Source: Peromyscus leucopus (taxonomy: Eukaryota > Chordata > Mammalia > Rodentia > Cricetidae). From it: 64,000 bases of DNA. This document shows, piece after piece, positions 31,006 to 42,599 of this stretch (its first letter is position 1; each line of letters opens with the position of its first letter). The DNA lies in the NCBI RefSeq assembly GCF_004664715.2, contig NC_051071.1:3621501-3685500 (forward strand), written 5' to 3'. Made by a program: the position numbers and the translations under genes. The notes beneath the pieces were generated by a model that worked only from the letters and a program-made list of their open reading frames with translations, had not been told where the DNA came from and did not search any database.

Positions 31006-32859
31006 AATGATATAATGGTCATAGGAGCTTTGTAGTTTCAGGTACATGCAATATAGCAATTCTCATTTTTCTTAACTAAACTAATAAATTGAAAGCTCTG
31101 CATTGAGTGCTTTTGGAAAGACAAGTTGTTAAAAGGGTGTCATGCAAACACATTAAATAAACTAGCAACATGTAATTATTTTAATTTAATGATTATAAGA
31201 AAATATCATATCATATAAGAAAAGCAGCTATGGGTTGAGACAGGGGGAAAATAATGGCACCCAAGGTAGAGAGCTGATTTCATAGAAGCTTTGAGCTTTT
31301 TCTGGCATCAACAAACACTTTTGCTTGATTCCATGAACTGGGTTCACTGAATGTTAGGAAAAGTATCTTCAGACAGGTAGATAAGGAAAAAATAAATCTT
31401 TTCATTTTTTTGTGCCTGATTGCTTTTATGCCAGACACTTTATGTCAGAAGGTTTAATTGAGTTTTAACTCATTTTAACTAGTTATTTGGTAGTTTTGAG
31501 TTTTGTAAGATGTGTTTTGACTATATTTACCTTCTCCTAACTCTTCCAAGACCTACTCTCCCTTCACTATCCAACCAACTTTGCAAAAGAATTTTTAAGT
31601 AACTATTACTTAAGAATATATGTTGCCTGAAAGCTTCTTAATTTCTTGCTTCCTTCCTTTCTTTTAATCTCCAAGGGTTTTTACAAATGTTTTTGAAGAG
31701 GCTGATCAAAATGTCAAAATCTACAAGGAAAAATTTAAAATATGTATCATTCAAAATATACATTCAGAATTGATAAAGAAATACATGGTGGGATCAAAAT
31801 ATATAGTGTCGGATGTGGTGGTAAAAGTGTTTCTAAGAGAATAGTGTTGGACTGACATATATTCTTCTTAGGTTAGATCTTAAAGACATTTCCATGACTC
31901 TTAATAATCTCATATAGTCTTTTTGCTTTAATATACTTGGTCCTGAAATTTTTAATTTTGCCTATTCAAAGATTACAGCTTATTTTTTTCAATAACTGTA
32001 TTACATGTATTCTTTATTATGAACTAACTACAGGGTATTTGTTGAAGTCGAGAGGGGTCAGTATCATAAAGAACTGCATCTTCATATCATCATAGAACCT
32101 GCATCTTCTTCCTTTTCAGCATTTTATCTGTAAGAGGTATATCAATTTTCTATATGTCATCATCATTGACATAGAAAACCCACTTTGGGCTAAATGTCAC
32201 TTCTACTTGAAATGCAGTATACAAAGGATTTCTCTAATGCAGAACCCACTGACTATGAATGTTATACTGAACTGTTAGATCAATATTTTTCAGTTACTCA
32301 TTATTCATATTGTAGATACAGCACTGACATTTTGAGAGCAGGTTGGCTGATTATTTGGTCTGCTCAAAATAGATGTAGTTTTTTAGTCCTATGAAATTAA
32401 AAAGGGAAAGTCTTTCCTAAGCTATAATTCTTGTGTGAATTTTCTTCCAAAATAGATGAGGCACTGACCAATCAAAGAAAGAATTTCATCCAAATCCAGC
32501 TTCATAGACCAGTGAGTTTATCTGGGTTACAAAAAAAAAAAAAAATGTTCAGGAAATTTTTGATCAAATTATACAAGTCTGTACCAGTGCAGTTTTACTG
32601 GAGTTAATGACTTACCTCTTATGTAACTCTTGGGAAGGGAGGGTCTTGGGAGATGCTACTAAAGGGTAGTGAACCCTGTGAGCATCATGAAATTGTCCTT
32701 CCCTTCAGGAGGAGATGTTAGTAGACACAATTTTATGAGGGTCAATGATAGGTGATCACAGCTGCTCTATTTAAGATGGCAATTTTCACGTCAACACAGA
32801 AAAGAATATACAAGAACATATTCCATGATGCAAATCCAAGAGAAAGTACTCCATAGTGC
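31006..32859. other. Unassigned AT-rich intronic sequence
   Basis: No SINE, LTR or LINE signature identified. A 66-codon plus-strand frame at 32194-32394 resembles nothing I know. The last part (32590-32800) may be an old repeat. Confidence 0.35.
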
Positions 32860-33269
32860 TGTGGGATGTCTTTCTGGTATGTTGTGAATGTGTATTGCTC
32901 TGACTGGTTGATGAATAAAACTGCATTGGCTTATGGCAAGGTAGGTTAGAGGCAGGCAGAAATCCAAGCAGAGAGACAGGGAGAAGAAAGGCAGAGGCGG
33001 AGGACATGCCATCTTGCTGTCCAGGGAGCAGCATGCAATGGCACACAGGTAAGGCTACAGAACACGTGGTGACATACAGATTAATAGAAATGGGCTGAGT
33101 TTAGTTATAAGAGCTAGCTAGCAAGAAAATTGAGCCATAGGCCATGGCCATACAGTTTGTAGTTAATATAAGCCTCTGAGTGATTATTTTATAAATGGCT
33201 GCAAGACAATGGGTGAGAGATTTGTCCTGACTGTGGGCCAGGCAGGACACAGGAAATCTTTCAATTACA
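32860..33269 (+). mobile_element. 5' LTR of the non-autonomous class II ERV
   Basis: Starts TGTGGGATGTCTTTCTG and ends TCAATTACA just before the primer-binding site. Contains 'GGTTGATGAATAAAACTGCA' (possible polyadenylation signal) and a 'GCCAGGCAGGACA' U5-like end. Its first 130 bp recur at 35508. Confidence 0.85.
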
Positions 33270-33271
33270 TT

Positions 33272-33289
33272 TGGTGCCCAGATGTGGTG
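33272..33289 (+). promoter_or_regulatory. Primer-binding site, tRNA-Lys-like
   Basis: TGGTGCCCAGATGTGGTG resembles the lysine-tRNA primer-binding site of class II ERVs with a few changes, two bases after the LTR end. Confidence 0.7.
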
Positions 33290-34423
33290 GCAAGAGTTTC
33301 CACCTAAAACGTGAGAGAGCTTAAGAAGAGATTATAAATGTCGCTAAGGTCACTTTCCTAGTTCATTTCGCTCATGGCGGGCCATGGTACATTGATGTGT
33401 CCCCTGGCTGTGGCAAGTTCACAGTGTGTGGGCCTGACCTACAGCATAGTAGATCACCTTGGTACACAGGTGTCTCCAAGTCATGCAACATGCATGGTGG
33501 ATTTAGCTTTGGCTAGGTACAGACCAAAAAAGGGGGGAGGAGAGGTTCTGTGCCACACGCTGCTAGATGAAGGCATTGACCCACTACCTCCCAAAGTCAG
33601 CAGAGAACATGTCTCCCAGAGCTGGTGGTAAATTACCTACACCATGTTGGGAAGCTGAGGTGGTTGGAGCCAGAAGCCAAGGTTGCCAATTCAGTCTTAG
33701 CCATGTTGCAGCTTAAAGCAATAGTCAGAAAATGATTACAGAAACACAGTAAGAACAGATTCAGATGGAATAAAACTCTAAACAGTTTACAGTGTGAGTA
33801 AAAATGTATGTAGGCTTGAAAGAGAGAGGAAAAGAAGTATGTGTAGTTATATAAGGCAATAGATTTTAAAAATAAAGTTTTTAAAGAGACAGTGAAAATA
33901 ATATAAAAGATAAGCCACATAAAGATGGAAATCACACAGAGAGTCTGGATTATATTGTCTTTGAGACTTTTAACTACAGAAAGACATTTGATTGTAAAGG
34001 CTGCTGAGTTAAACCAATATATATATATTTTAAAGATATCTTGACTTCACAATGTGTGTCTAAGGATATGTTGCTTTGGAAAAGATGTTCTGCTTTTGTT
34101 TCCACAGAAGATGAGGACCTGTGGATTGCTTCCAGGCTAATATGCTTTGATCATCCAAGACCCCTGAAAGGTCTCCGATGATCCATGGCCCAGATGATTC
34201 AACATCCAGAATTGCTTCTAGGCAACTGGCACAGACAACTCAGCTTCATAGACTACTCCAGTCAGTACTTGACCATAATTCTTAATTTTCTCAGGATCCC
34301 CATCCAAGCAGGAAGTAGTATGAGAAGCTACATCCAAATTCCCAAGATATTGTTTACAAATGTTTACTCTTATTTAAAAGGAGTTTGATTATAAATGCAA
34401 TCTCTTTCTAAAGAAAAAAGGGG

Positions 34424-34462
34424 ATATATATACACATATATATATGTGTATATATATATATG
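34424..34462. repeat. AT-rich palindrome inside the ERV 3' module
   Basis: TATATACACATATATATATG continues as its own reverse complement, giving a perfect palindrome of roughly 30 bp that could form a hairpin or cruciform. Confidence 0.8.
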
Positions 34463-35507
34463 AGATAAGATAAAAGGGTAGATTATTGAATCTACATTTA
34501 AAGAGCAACAACTTGTTTGAAATGTTTTACATTGCTATGGATTTTAGTTTATTGATACAAATTTGAAGTTAATTTTGTTATACTACATATATTTCTATAC
34601 TTATTTAAGATATTATGTTTATGCAACTCATTTAAAATTATGTTTAATTAAGAAATACAGATTAATAATTAGTCATCCATGATAATTAAACTTATAGTCA
34701 TGTTAGTTAAGTTTTCTAGGTATACATAGATATAAATTCAATTAGATAGGCAATCTTCAAACACTTCAAAGACCTACAGAATATGGCATTTAAAATGTTT
34801 TAAAAACTTAGATGTTCTGGATAGTGAGAAACCTTTGCTCCTGGCAGCACTGATTTACTTCAAAAAGGAAGATGGGCATCGAAGACACTCCATATGGAGT
34901 TTATCTTCTTCTTGGCAAAAATAGCCATTTGGGCAAGAAACAGCTCTTGCCTGGACTGCTGATAATATGTTGTATAAACTGGACATACAGGACCCATAAG
35001 AAAATGACCACTGAATTTGCCAAAACAAGGCAAAATGATCCTTCAGTTTCCTGCTTCACAGAGGAGACTGCCAGACATTCTACATGGCACAGGGAGCAGC
35101 ACCTAAAAAACTCTAGGCTGTTGGCTGAAGATGGATGCCCCAATGCTGCAGAGAAACTTTGGATGACTGCCCAGGCAGTCAGTTGTCTCTGTCATCCTAT
35201 GTTTTTGGAAGTTGCTAAAAAAGCACTTCCTATTTACTTAGGTAATATTATATCCTTCTGGAGTCTTTAATGTAGTTGAAGACTAGACAGTTATAATTTT
35301 CTTTGGTTATGATAAAAGATAAATTAGATATAAAACTTTAGACTCACAAATATAGGATAGATAGAATATTTTCTTTAATTTTGCCAAATACAAATAGACT
35401 AGATATTATAACTGTAATTATTGCTTAATAACTGTTTTATTATATGTAATTTTACTATGTTAGAGTTAAAACTTTCCTTTTTAATTAGATATAAAAGGGG
35501 AAGTGGC

Positions 35508-35640
35508 TGTGGGATGTCTTTATGCATTCTGTGGATATATGTTGCTCTGATTCATTGATAAATAAAGCTGCATTGGCCTATGGCAAGGCAGCTTAGAGGC
35601 AGGCAGAAATCCAAAGACAAACAGGAAGCGATGCCAGCCT
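35508..35640 (+). mobile_element. Truncated 3' LTR of the non-autonomous class II ERV
   Basis: Preceded by a polypurine tract at 35493-35506 and begins TGTGGGATGTCTTTATGCAT, matching the 5' LTR start; similarity ends near 35640. Confidence 0.8.
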
Positions 35641-36504
35641 GCCTTAGTAAAAACAGTTGTATCATAGAAAATCACACAAGACAATCAAGAGTTGTGGAAG
35701 AGCAAAGCTAGAATGCAAAACTCAGATATTACAACAGGTTCAAAAAGAATGGAAAACATACATACACACATACACACAAACACACCTAGAAAACACAATA
35801 GTATAGTTTACATGTTAAATATATAACAGATTCAAGAGTTAGCAAATGTGGGTCTTTATCTTGCAAAAGACCTGAAGTTTTCTTGTATAAGCATCTGGAG
35901 GATTATAGCTTTGGCATTATTTTGAGGTTGATGTCACAAAACACTTGACAAATTAAACTTAAAGAAGGAAGGTCTAATTTCAATTCATGATTTGAGAGGA
36001 CACCATCCATCACAAAACTGAAAGAATGGTGGTGGAAAAGTGAGGTCATATTATGCCAGCAAAAGAAGGTGATCTAGTCACCTATTGCTGGATTCTAATG
36101 GGGATTTTGTTAGGTTTAACTTTTTTAAACATCCTGTTTATTCTTTTAATCTGTCCAGAATTCTGAGTTCTATATGTACAATGAATTTTTGAATCTATGC
36201 CCAAAGCTTTAGCTATTAATTGAGAGGTTTTTTTTTTTTTTTTCCTATGAAAGCCAGGCCATTGTTGGACCCCATTGTTACAGGGAAACCAACTCAGATC
36301 ACCTAGAGGAGCTGTTTAGAATGGACCCTTCTGTCCAAAGATGACCAAGCAGACTTTAAATAATTTTTACTAAGTTTTTAAAGAAGGACTAAAGACATTT
36401 GCTTTAAAATTTTTCCTTTGTCAGCCCTAGATACTTCTAAAAGTTATAAGAGTCACAAAATTTTAAAAGTATAGTTTGTAAGAAGGGGCCAGTTTAAAAA
36501 AAAA
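35641..36504. other. Unassigned sequence
   Basis: CA-rich patch at 35759-35787 and a T-run at 36230-36243. 36060-36330 might be old antisense retroviral DNA but has no motif I can anchor. Confidence 0.35.
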
Positions 36505-37510
36505 AAAAAAAAAAAACACTGACTCTGGAATCCAGAACCAGTGAAAGAAACACAACCTGGATCTGGGACCCCAGCCAGTGAAAGAAACACTTAATTTCTG
36601 AACCCAGGACCAAAGAAACATTCCCTGACTCTGAAACCAGTGGCAAAGACACTTTGTCCCTAGAACCAAAATCTGTGAAAGAAATATGCCCTGACCTTAG
36701 AAGTAGAGCCAAAAAGCTAACAAAGGCCAGTGAAAGAAACACAGCTTGACTCTGAAATCAGGGCCATCTCTGCCCCTGAGCAACGAAACTAACCAATCCC
36801 TGAGCAGGAAAACTAACCAATCCCTAAGCATAAAATCTTCTCCCTGGAGAAACCACTCTAGGAAATCCTATACCAACCACCCTGCCAGTTCAATTGTTGG
36901 CTGTGCTTTCCCACCCTGGTAGAGGCAGCCACTCTCCTGGACTCCTCCTTCCCAAATAAATCTGTTTCTCAAAAGAGTCTTGGGTGGGAAGATTTTCATT
37001 CACTGGAGTAGAGAAGAACCTTGTTAAGACATCCCTTAGGGGGTCTGAGCAGAAAAAACCTTGCAGAGATGTTCTCATAAGGGGCTGAGCAAGGCAGAGC
37101 AAAACAGAACTTTGCTGAGGTGTCCCTTAGGGGAGCAGAAAAAGTAACAACTTTTCACTGGAGCCAGAGGAGATTTCTACATTTCTGCAAAGGTTTCCTC
37201 TTAAACAGAGTGAAGCAAAAGAAGCAACATCTTGGGCCAGAGAAGAAACATACCTCTGCTGGGAAGCCCTCTTAAGTGGGGGCTGAGCAAAGCTCAGCTA
37301 TAGCAGCTCTCCAGGAGAGGAGCAGGAATGGTATATCCTGTGAGGAGACCATCACCCACCACACCTGACTCCCCGAATAGTTATGATACCATTCCCTCCA
37401 GAGCTGAGATGTCCCATTGCAGCTCCAGTTGCCAGAAGTGTCCTAGAAGCTCAAGGTATAGCCTGACTCCCAGAGCAGTCAGGATAATGTTCCTCCAAAG
37501 CTGCAACACT
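36505..37510 (+). mobile_element. LTR-like element with tandem U3 repeats
   Basis: 36525-36750 consists of about six imperfect units built on 'CCAGTGAAAGAAACAC' with 'CTGACTCTGAA' spacers. Then come 'AACTAACCAATCCCTGAGCA' (CCAAT, repeated), 'GCATAAAATCTTC' (TATA-like) and AATAAA at 36955-36960. 36985-37300 repeats a 'CCCTTAGGGG...GAGCAGAA' module. This is U3-R-U5 organisation of a rodent LTR; the family is not named and no partner LTR is found. Confidence 0.65.
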
Positions 37511-37804
37511 CAATTAAAAATTGGTCCCAGGTGCTAGAGATAGCTCAAAAGTTATTTAACAACAGAGAAGTGACTGGAACAAGATCTTTTGCATAAACTG
37601 AAAACCATGTCACCTTTTCTGATGAGTCACATATTTAACAGTTACCTAGCAAAATTTGGGTGTCTTACCCTCTGTCAGAGGAATATCTCTTAGTTAAAAG
37701 TCCTGCCTCCAATCAAAATATACAGTTGAACTATCTCTCAGATTAAACAATACCCAATAACTCTGGAAACAAAAAGGGAAAATTGTCGTCCATATTGCCT
37801 ATAC

Positions 37805-37935
37805 TCATTAGTCCAAGCTATCTTTGTCCAGGCTATCCTTAAACTTGTGGTGATCCTCCTGTCTGTGACTCCTAAATGCTGAGACTACAGGCATGGACCA
37901 CCATGCTTGGCCAAAAAAAAAAAAAAAAAAAAAAA
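37805..37935 (-). mobile_element. Old B1 fragment, antisense, followed by an A-run
   Basis: 'GGTGATCCTCCTGTCTGTGA', 'GCTGAGACTACAGGCATGGA' and 'CCACCATGCTTGGCC' are antisense B1; a run of about 23 A follows at 37913-37935. Confidence 0.7.
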
Positions 37936-38184
37936 GAAGCCATTAAAATTTGTCTGGCATACTTCTATTCTTCCAAATATCAATTACTTTAAAGCTAATT
38001 AACATTTTTATTAAATGCATTTGACAGCCAGAAAACTTCCCCATGTATCAATGGAAATTTTTGTCAAGAAAATCACACAATATCAGTGTCTATTCTCAAA
38101 ATCATTTCCACATAAGATTTTTTTTTTCCCATAAAGCAGTTACTTTCTCACTGAGTGAAAATGTCTTCTTTCCCTTAAATCAAC

Positions 38185-38315
38185 AGAAGTGTAAACCAAG
38201 CTTTTCAGCACACAGCTCTATAGTCCCAGAACTTGTGAAGCAAAGGTGGTATTATAAATCAAGGCCAGACTAGGCTATATAGTAAGAATCTATCTCAAAA
38301 ATTTTAAATTAAGCT
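38185..38315 (+). mobile_element. Old B1 fragment
   Basis: 'TATAGTCCCAGAACTTGTGA', 'ATCAAGGCCAGACTAGGCTA' and 'AGAATCTATCTCAAAA' follow B1 order with many changes. Confidence 0.55.
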
Positions 38316-38382
38316 AAATTTAAAATTTTCTGTATGTGCTACAATCACACAGGTATCCATCTGGCGCAGAAAGTTGTTTTGT

Positions 38383-38482
38383 TTAGTTTTCAAACAGGGT
38401 CTCACAATGAACCCTGACTGGCTGAGAACTCATTATGTAGTTCAGGCGGGCCTCAAAAATTCACAAGATCCACTTATTATGC
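38383..38482 (-). mobile_element. Old B1 fragment, antisense
   Basis: 'CAAACAGGGTCTCACAATGA' then 'GAACTCATTATGTAGTTCAG' and 'CAAGATCCACTTATTATG'. Confidence 0.55.
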
Positions 38483-38894
38483 ACAGTAATGGAGATGAAA
38501 AATAATCACCAATACCACCAATCTATAAATCCTACAACAGTGCCCTACCTGTAAGATATACTAGAGCAATAGTGTTGATGTTAATTTTTGTGATATTGGT
38601 TGTTTTGATTTTCATTTTTTTGGAAAGAAAGGGAGAAGTTAGGGAGAGAGAATAAATCTGAAGCTCAGTGGGTAGAGAGGTAGGGAAGATCTAACAGAAA
38701 TTGGATGAGAAAAACATTATCAAAATATATAACATGCAAAACTTTTAGATAAAAAGGAAAAGAATGCTGTATGATACAAAGAACTGACAATTATTTATTA
38801 CCTCTACAATCTCAAAAAGATTCAAGAGACTAGAATATAGTATTTTTTATTAACACAAACAAACACAATTCATCTTCATGACCAAGAACTCACT
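38483..38894. other. Unassigned AT-rich sequence
   Basis: Nothing recognisable; purine-rich around 38625-38660. Confidence 0.4.
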
Positions 38895-39065
38895 TCTTTT
38901 TGTTTTTTTACAGGTTTGTTTTGTGGTGCTGAGAGTTGAAACCAGAGTTGCAAACATGCCTGGCAACAGCTCTGCTACTGATGAACCCAAGCTCTCCTCC
39001 CCCTCCTCTCCATTTTTGAGACAGGGTTTCCGTATATAATCCAAGCCTCAACTCCTCTCCCTTAG
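38895..39065 (-). mobile_element. B4-type (ID/B1 chimera) SINE, antisense
   Basis: 'GGTGCTGAGAGTTGAAACCA' and 'GGCAACAGCTCTGCTACTGA' match an antisense ID head; 'TTTGAGACAGGGTTTCCGTA' is antisense B1. Confidence 0.6.
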
Positions 39066-39307
39066 CTACTGTGATAGGGCAAAGCAGTGCAGACATTCCT
39101 CCTTCTTGTACTCTTATTGAGGCTATTTCAGGTTTAACTGGAATTTGATCTCCTTGATGGAGAATCCCATGGAAAATTATCCAACTTTATTCTAGGAACC
39201 CAAAGTCAATGTTTGCCTGATCAGAACCCCCACCCACAAATAATGGCTTACCTTAGCTTCTGTTAAACTGCTAAGGAGCCAAGATTTTTTTTTTTTTTTT
39301 TTTTGAT

Positions 39308-39315
39308 TATAAAAG
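39308..39315 (+). promoter_or_regulatory. TATA box of the 39090 LTR
   Basis: TATAAAAG precedes CCCCTTGGTTC; the other LTR has TTTAAAAGCTCCTTGG at about 40390, supporting a conserved core promoter that has decayed there. Confidence 0.6.
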
Positions 39316-39984
39316 CCCCTTGGTTCAGAATACCTGAGTGTAGTCCCAGCTGGCTTCATCTCTGTTAAGCTCCCCAAAGCATTTTGTAGACACAACAAGA
39401 TCCCCAGAAACTGGACTCAGACACTTAGGGGCCCCAGGATCCCTAGGAGCAGGCAAGAGTGTACCAGCTGAAAAGGTATGCACCCTGACATGATCAGGAC
39501 TCCAAGAAAATCCTTTCTGCCCAATTTTGATAAGCATTCCAGGGGAATCCCTGATGCCACCACTCAGAAGAATAAAAAGATAAGAGTCTTTTTTGAACTG
39601 AACACCCCTGGAGGTAAATTTGGTCTGTAAGAGGCACTATCTGGTTAGGACATAAGAAGAGAGGTTGGATGCAACTAAATGTGTGGTGGCCACCCGTAGT
39701 TTTTAAGTATGTTGTCTTTCTATATTAATGTGTCTCCCTGTGTGTCTGTGTTTCCGTCAGTTCTGTTTGTTAGAAAAACTACTAAAATGGAAGGAGGGAG
39801 TAAGTTGTCCTGAAGTATTCTGTTTGTTAATTCACTTCCCCCAAGGCAGTACATGAGTTCCCACAGGCTATACCAGGCCACCCACCCATGCTGTGGTACC
39901 CCACCCCCTTGCAGAGGCCATAGTCAGAGAAAAACTCAAAAGAAGGAAAGGAGACATAAATGAGATAATTAGTATTAGTCTCTA

Positions 39985-40170
39985 ATTACTTGGTCCCCAT
40001 GGCTAACTACCTTACTGTCAGCATTATTATGGTCATTGAGTCTTATCTGAGCAAGCTAGTGATGGGACTCTGCATCCTCAACTGCATGGCCAACTAAGTT
40101 GTGGGTCCTTAGGACCAAATATGATCCCCTAGAACAGCATGAGTCAATGATGTGTCTCATGTTCATAGAA
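39985..40170 (+). pseudogene. Env transmembrane-tail remnant
   Basis: Read across frame changes the segment gives a Pro-Trp-Leu-Thr-like motif followed by a Leu-rich span and 'GLCILN', the style of a class I ERV membrane anchor and cytoplasmic tail, directly upstream of the 3' LTR as expected. No continuous frame exists. Confidence 0.4.
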
Positions 40171-40596
40171 CCAATAGGAAATGGAGCAGCACAAGACAGT
40201 ACTGAGATTCCTCCATCTTGTGCTCTTGCTGAGGTAATTTTAGGCTTAACTAGAATTTGAGCTCCTTGGTGGAGAATCCATGGGAAAGTACCCAATTCTA
40301 GGAACTAGAATAGGTTAACTATTTTAGGAATAGCTCTATTCTAGGAACCTAAGATCAAGATGCCGCAAGATACGAGGACATGGTTTTTGCCTTTAAAAGC
40401 TCCTTGGTCTGAATGCTCAGAGACATGCTTAGGTCCAGAATACCTGAGTGTAGTCCAAGCCAGCTAGAACAAAGACTTTCAATTGGCTATAAACTATGTC
40501 TGGATAATCATCTCTGGTGGGATCCTCATAACAGTACCTGAGAGCTGGGATTTGAGGCATGTAACCACACCACCATGTACACCTCCATTCATATTT

Positions 40597-40716
40597 TCTT
40601 TCTCCTCTCTCCCCTCTCCCCTCTCCCTTCTCCCCTCTCCTCTCTCTCCCCTCTCTCCCCTCCCCTCCCCTCTCCTCCCCTCTCCCCTCTCCCCTCTCCC
40701 CTCTCCCCTCTCTCTC
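40597..40716. repeat. (CTCTCCC)n polypyrimidine tract
   Basis: About 115 bp of almost pure C/T in five- to seven-base units, immediately before an antisense B1. Open frames on both strands are compositional. Confidence 0.95.
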
Positions 40717-40842
40717 AATACAGAGTTTCCCTGTGTAGCCTTGGCTGTCCTGGAACTCACTCAGTAGACGGCCTTAAACTTAAAGATCCACCTGACTCTT
40801 CCTCCTGAGTGCTGGGATTAATGGCATATGCCACCGCATATA
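40717..40842 (-). mobile_element. B1 SINE, antisense
   Basis: 'CAGAGTTTCCCTGTGTAGCC', 'TGGCTGTCCTGGAACTCACT' and 'GTGCTGGGATTAATGGCATA'. The pyrimidine tract lies where its reversed A-tail would be. Confidence 0.88.
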
Positions 40843-40954
40843 TGTTATTTCTTAAGATAATTAACAAGCTTTTCAATGCATAAAATAAACAATGGTTGCC
40901 CTCAACACAGTACAAAGTAACAAAGGTCTCAAGTATTATCTTGTTTGTGGTTTT

Positions 40955-41085
40955 TGAAACTGTATCACTATGTAGCCACAGGCTGGCCTCACTATATAGT
41001 TCAAGCTAGCCTTGAACTTGTAATCTTCTCGTCTCAGCTTTCTGAATGCAGAGATTATAGGTATGAGCCACTATACATGGCCCTG
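40955..41085 (-). mobile_element. Old B1 SINE, antisense
   Basis: 'TATCACTATGTAGCCACAGG', 'AGCTAGCCTTGAACTTGTAA' and 'GCCACTATACATGGCC'. Confidence 0.7.
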
Positions 41086-41764
41086 GAATTGAATATATTA
41101 CCACCTAGATAGCAATGGTACCTCATTAGCTATAACAATCAAAACCTGTTTGCAAATAGGGGGGCAAAATCCTCAAACACCACTGACACACCACTACTGT
41201 CTATGAGATGAATAGCAAACAAATATCAGGCTCTGAGTCATTCTCTTAGAAAATAACATTCTCCAAGCTATTAGAACTACTACTTAACTAGAAAACAGAA
41301 AGAATACAAGGATTTGTAAGTAAAATTACACATTACAGGTTGAGAATCACTGATCTAGACACACTTGCCATATGGTAAGGCCTTCAGAAGAAACATATTT
41401 TTATATGCGCTGAAATAATTTTCCCATCTGGCATATGCACTTCTCTTTTGATTTTTTTTTGTTCCCAAGTCCATTGTCCCACCTTCTATCTGTTCTGAAA
41501 AAGTATTTGTTTTTGGATGATACAAATACATAATTAATAAAAGTATATGCAAATACCAACATTGATAATTACATGCAGGAGAACTTTCCAAAATTATCAT
41601 TAAGGAAATTCTAAACTAGAAGGCTTAGAAATGGCAAACAGAAAACTCTTCAACAGAAACTTTTATCATAGTCTGAGTATACCTAAATTCAAGAGCATAT
41701 TTTCCTCTGGCTGTTTAAATAGAGAAAATTTACTGAAATGTAATTTTCTAAGAAATTAGAAGAC

Positions 41765-41767
<3 letters not shown>
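41086..41767. other. Unassigned intronic sequence
   Basis: No repeat or coding similarity recognised. Confidence 0.4.

Positions 41768-41768
<1 letters not shown>

Positions 41769-41809
<41 letters not shown>
41769..41809. repeat. (AC)n microsatellite
   Basis: About 20 uninterrupted AC units. Confidence 0.97.
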
Positions 41810-41810
<1 letters not shown>

Positions 41811-42027
41811 GTTCATTTGTTAAAAATCTATTCAAACTGTTTTTGGAGAAGTACCATTTTATGTAAAAATACACATGAAACAACAATTCTCCTAACTTAA
41901 AAACATACCTCACTTACAATATATAGCCAAAATTAAATAAATTTGAGTAAGTATGTAGGAATACTTTGCATACATTATGTTTAACTTGGCTTTCTTACAT
42001 AAAATCTCCCACTGAGTATTCTTTATT
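41810..42027. other. Unassigned AT-rich sequence
   Basis: Nothing recognisable. Confidence 0.4.
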
Positions 42028-42125
42028 TTAGCTAACTTAACATGGAAAGCTGAGGCAGGAAGACCAAGAGTTTTAGGTCAGCCCTGGCTACAGAGGAAGA
42101 CTCTCTCTTTAAAAAGGCAACAACA
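42028..42125 (+). mobile_element. Old B1 fragment
   Basis: 'GAAAGCTGAGGCAGGAAGAC', 'AGGTCAGCCCTGGCTACAGA' and 'GACTCTCTCTTTAAAAAGGC'. Confidence 0.55.
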
Positions 42126-42597
42126 AAACACTCAATTCACAGAATTTTGGCCCAGCTCACAGAGTGTACCAATAGGGTGATATATTATCAGTAGAGACAG
42201 GTGCCAATAAAAGATGTTAATATTTCCTTTTTAGAGATGATAAATGTTACAGAGAGAACACAAATCTACAAAAAATTTAAAGAAAAATTAAGTTCAGCAT
42301 TCTTTTGAATATAAACTAAATATTTTTTTATATATCTTTAGGAAAGGAAAAATGATATCACTAAGTAAAAACAGTTAACAGGCTGCTCTCTATAATATCT
42401 GTAGGTTAAACTTATGGACAGAAAGACAATTCTCAGAGAAAATTACTATCCTTTCTTTCCCCATCCTTTCCACATATAAGAAATGCAAATTATGCCTAAT
42501 TTATTATATGTTCTCAAACAAGTCCACAAAAAATTCCATCATAGTAAGAGAACCAAAAGAAGGAAGAGTAGCAGTGTGATTGAATCTGTACTTTCTT
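42126..42597. other. Unassigned intronic sequence downstream of the 42600-42730 exon
   Basis: No repeat recognised; relatively old, unique-looking sequence next to the exon donor. Confidence 0.4.
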
Positions 42598-42599
42598 AC

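Larger units (their letters stand above)
32860..35640 (+). mobile_element. Non-autonomous class II ERV without gag or pol
   Basis: A 5' LTR, a primer-binding site, about 2.2 kb of non-coding internal sequence, a polypurine tract and the first 130 bp of a 3' LTR. The internal part includes the 3' module also found at 11945-12850 and 44150-44810. No gag, protease or RT motif is seen. A 132-codon frame at 34872-35270 shows no known domain and is not called as a gene. Confidence 0.82.
39090..40480 (+). mobile_element. Short class I-like ERV flanked by two related LTRs
   Basis: LTR-like sequence at 39090-39600 and 40175-40480 aligns, for example 'TTAACTGGAATTTGATCTCC' with 'TTAACTAGAATTTGAGCTCC' and 'AGAATACCTGAGTGTAGTCC' in both. 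About 0.57 kb lies between them, including an env-tail-like stretch. The 3' copy is truncated. Confidence 0.7.

Noticed and set aside
32194..32394. 66-codon frame in otherwise unassigned DNA
   Set aside because: Not recognised, no flanking splice sites of good quality and AT-rich background; chance cannot be excluded.
34872..35270. 132-codon plus-strand open frame
   Set aside because: Lies in the non-coding interior of the class II element at 32860-35640, has no known domain and no partner in related elements.
40483..40808. Ser/Pro/Leu-repeat frames on both strands
   Set aside because: Translation of the (CTCTCCC)n tract.
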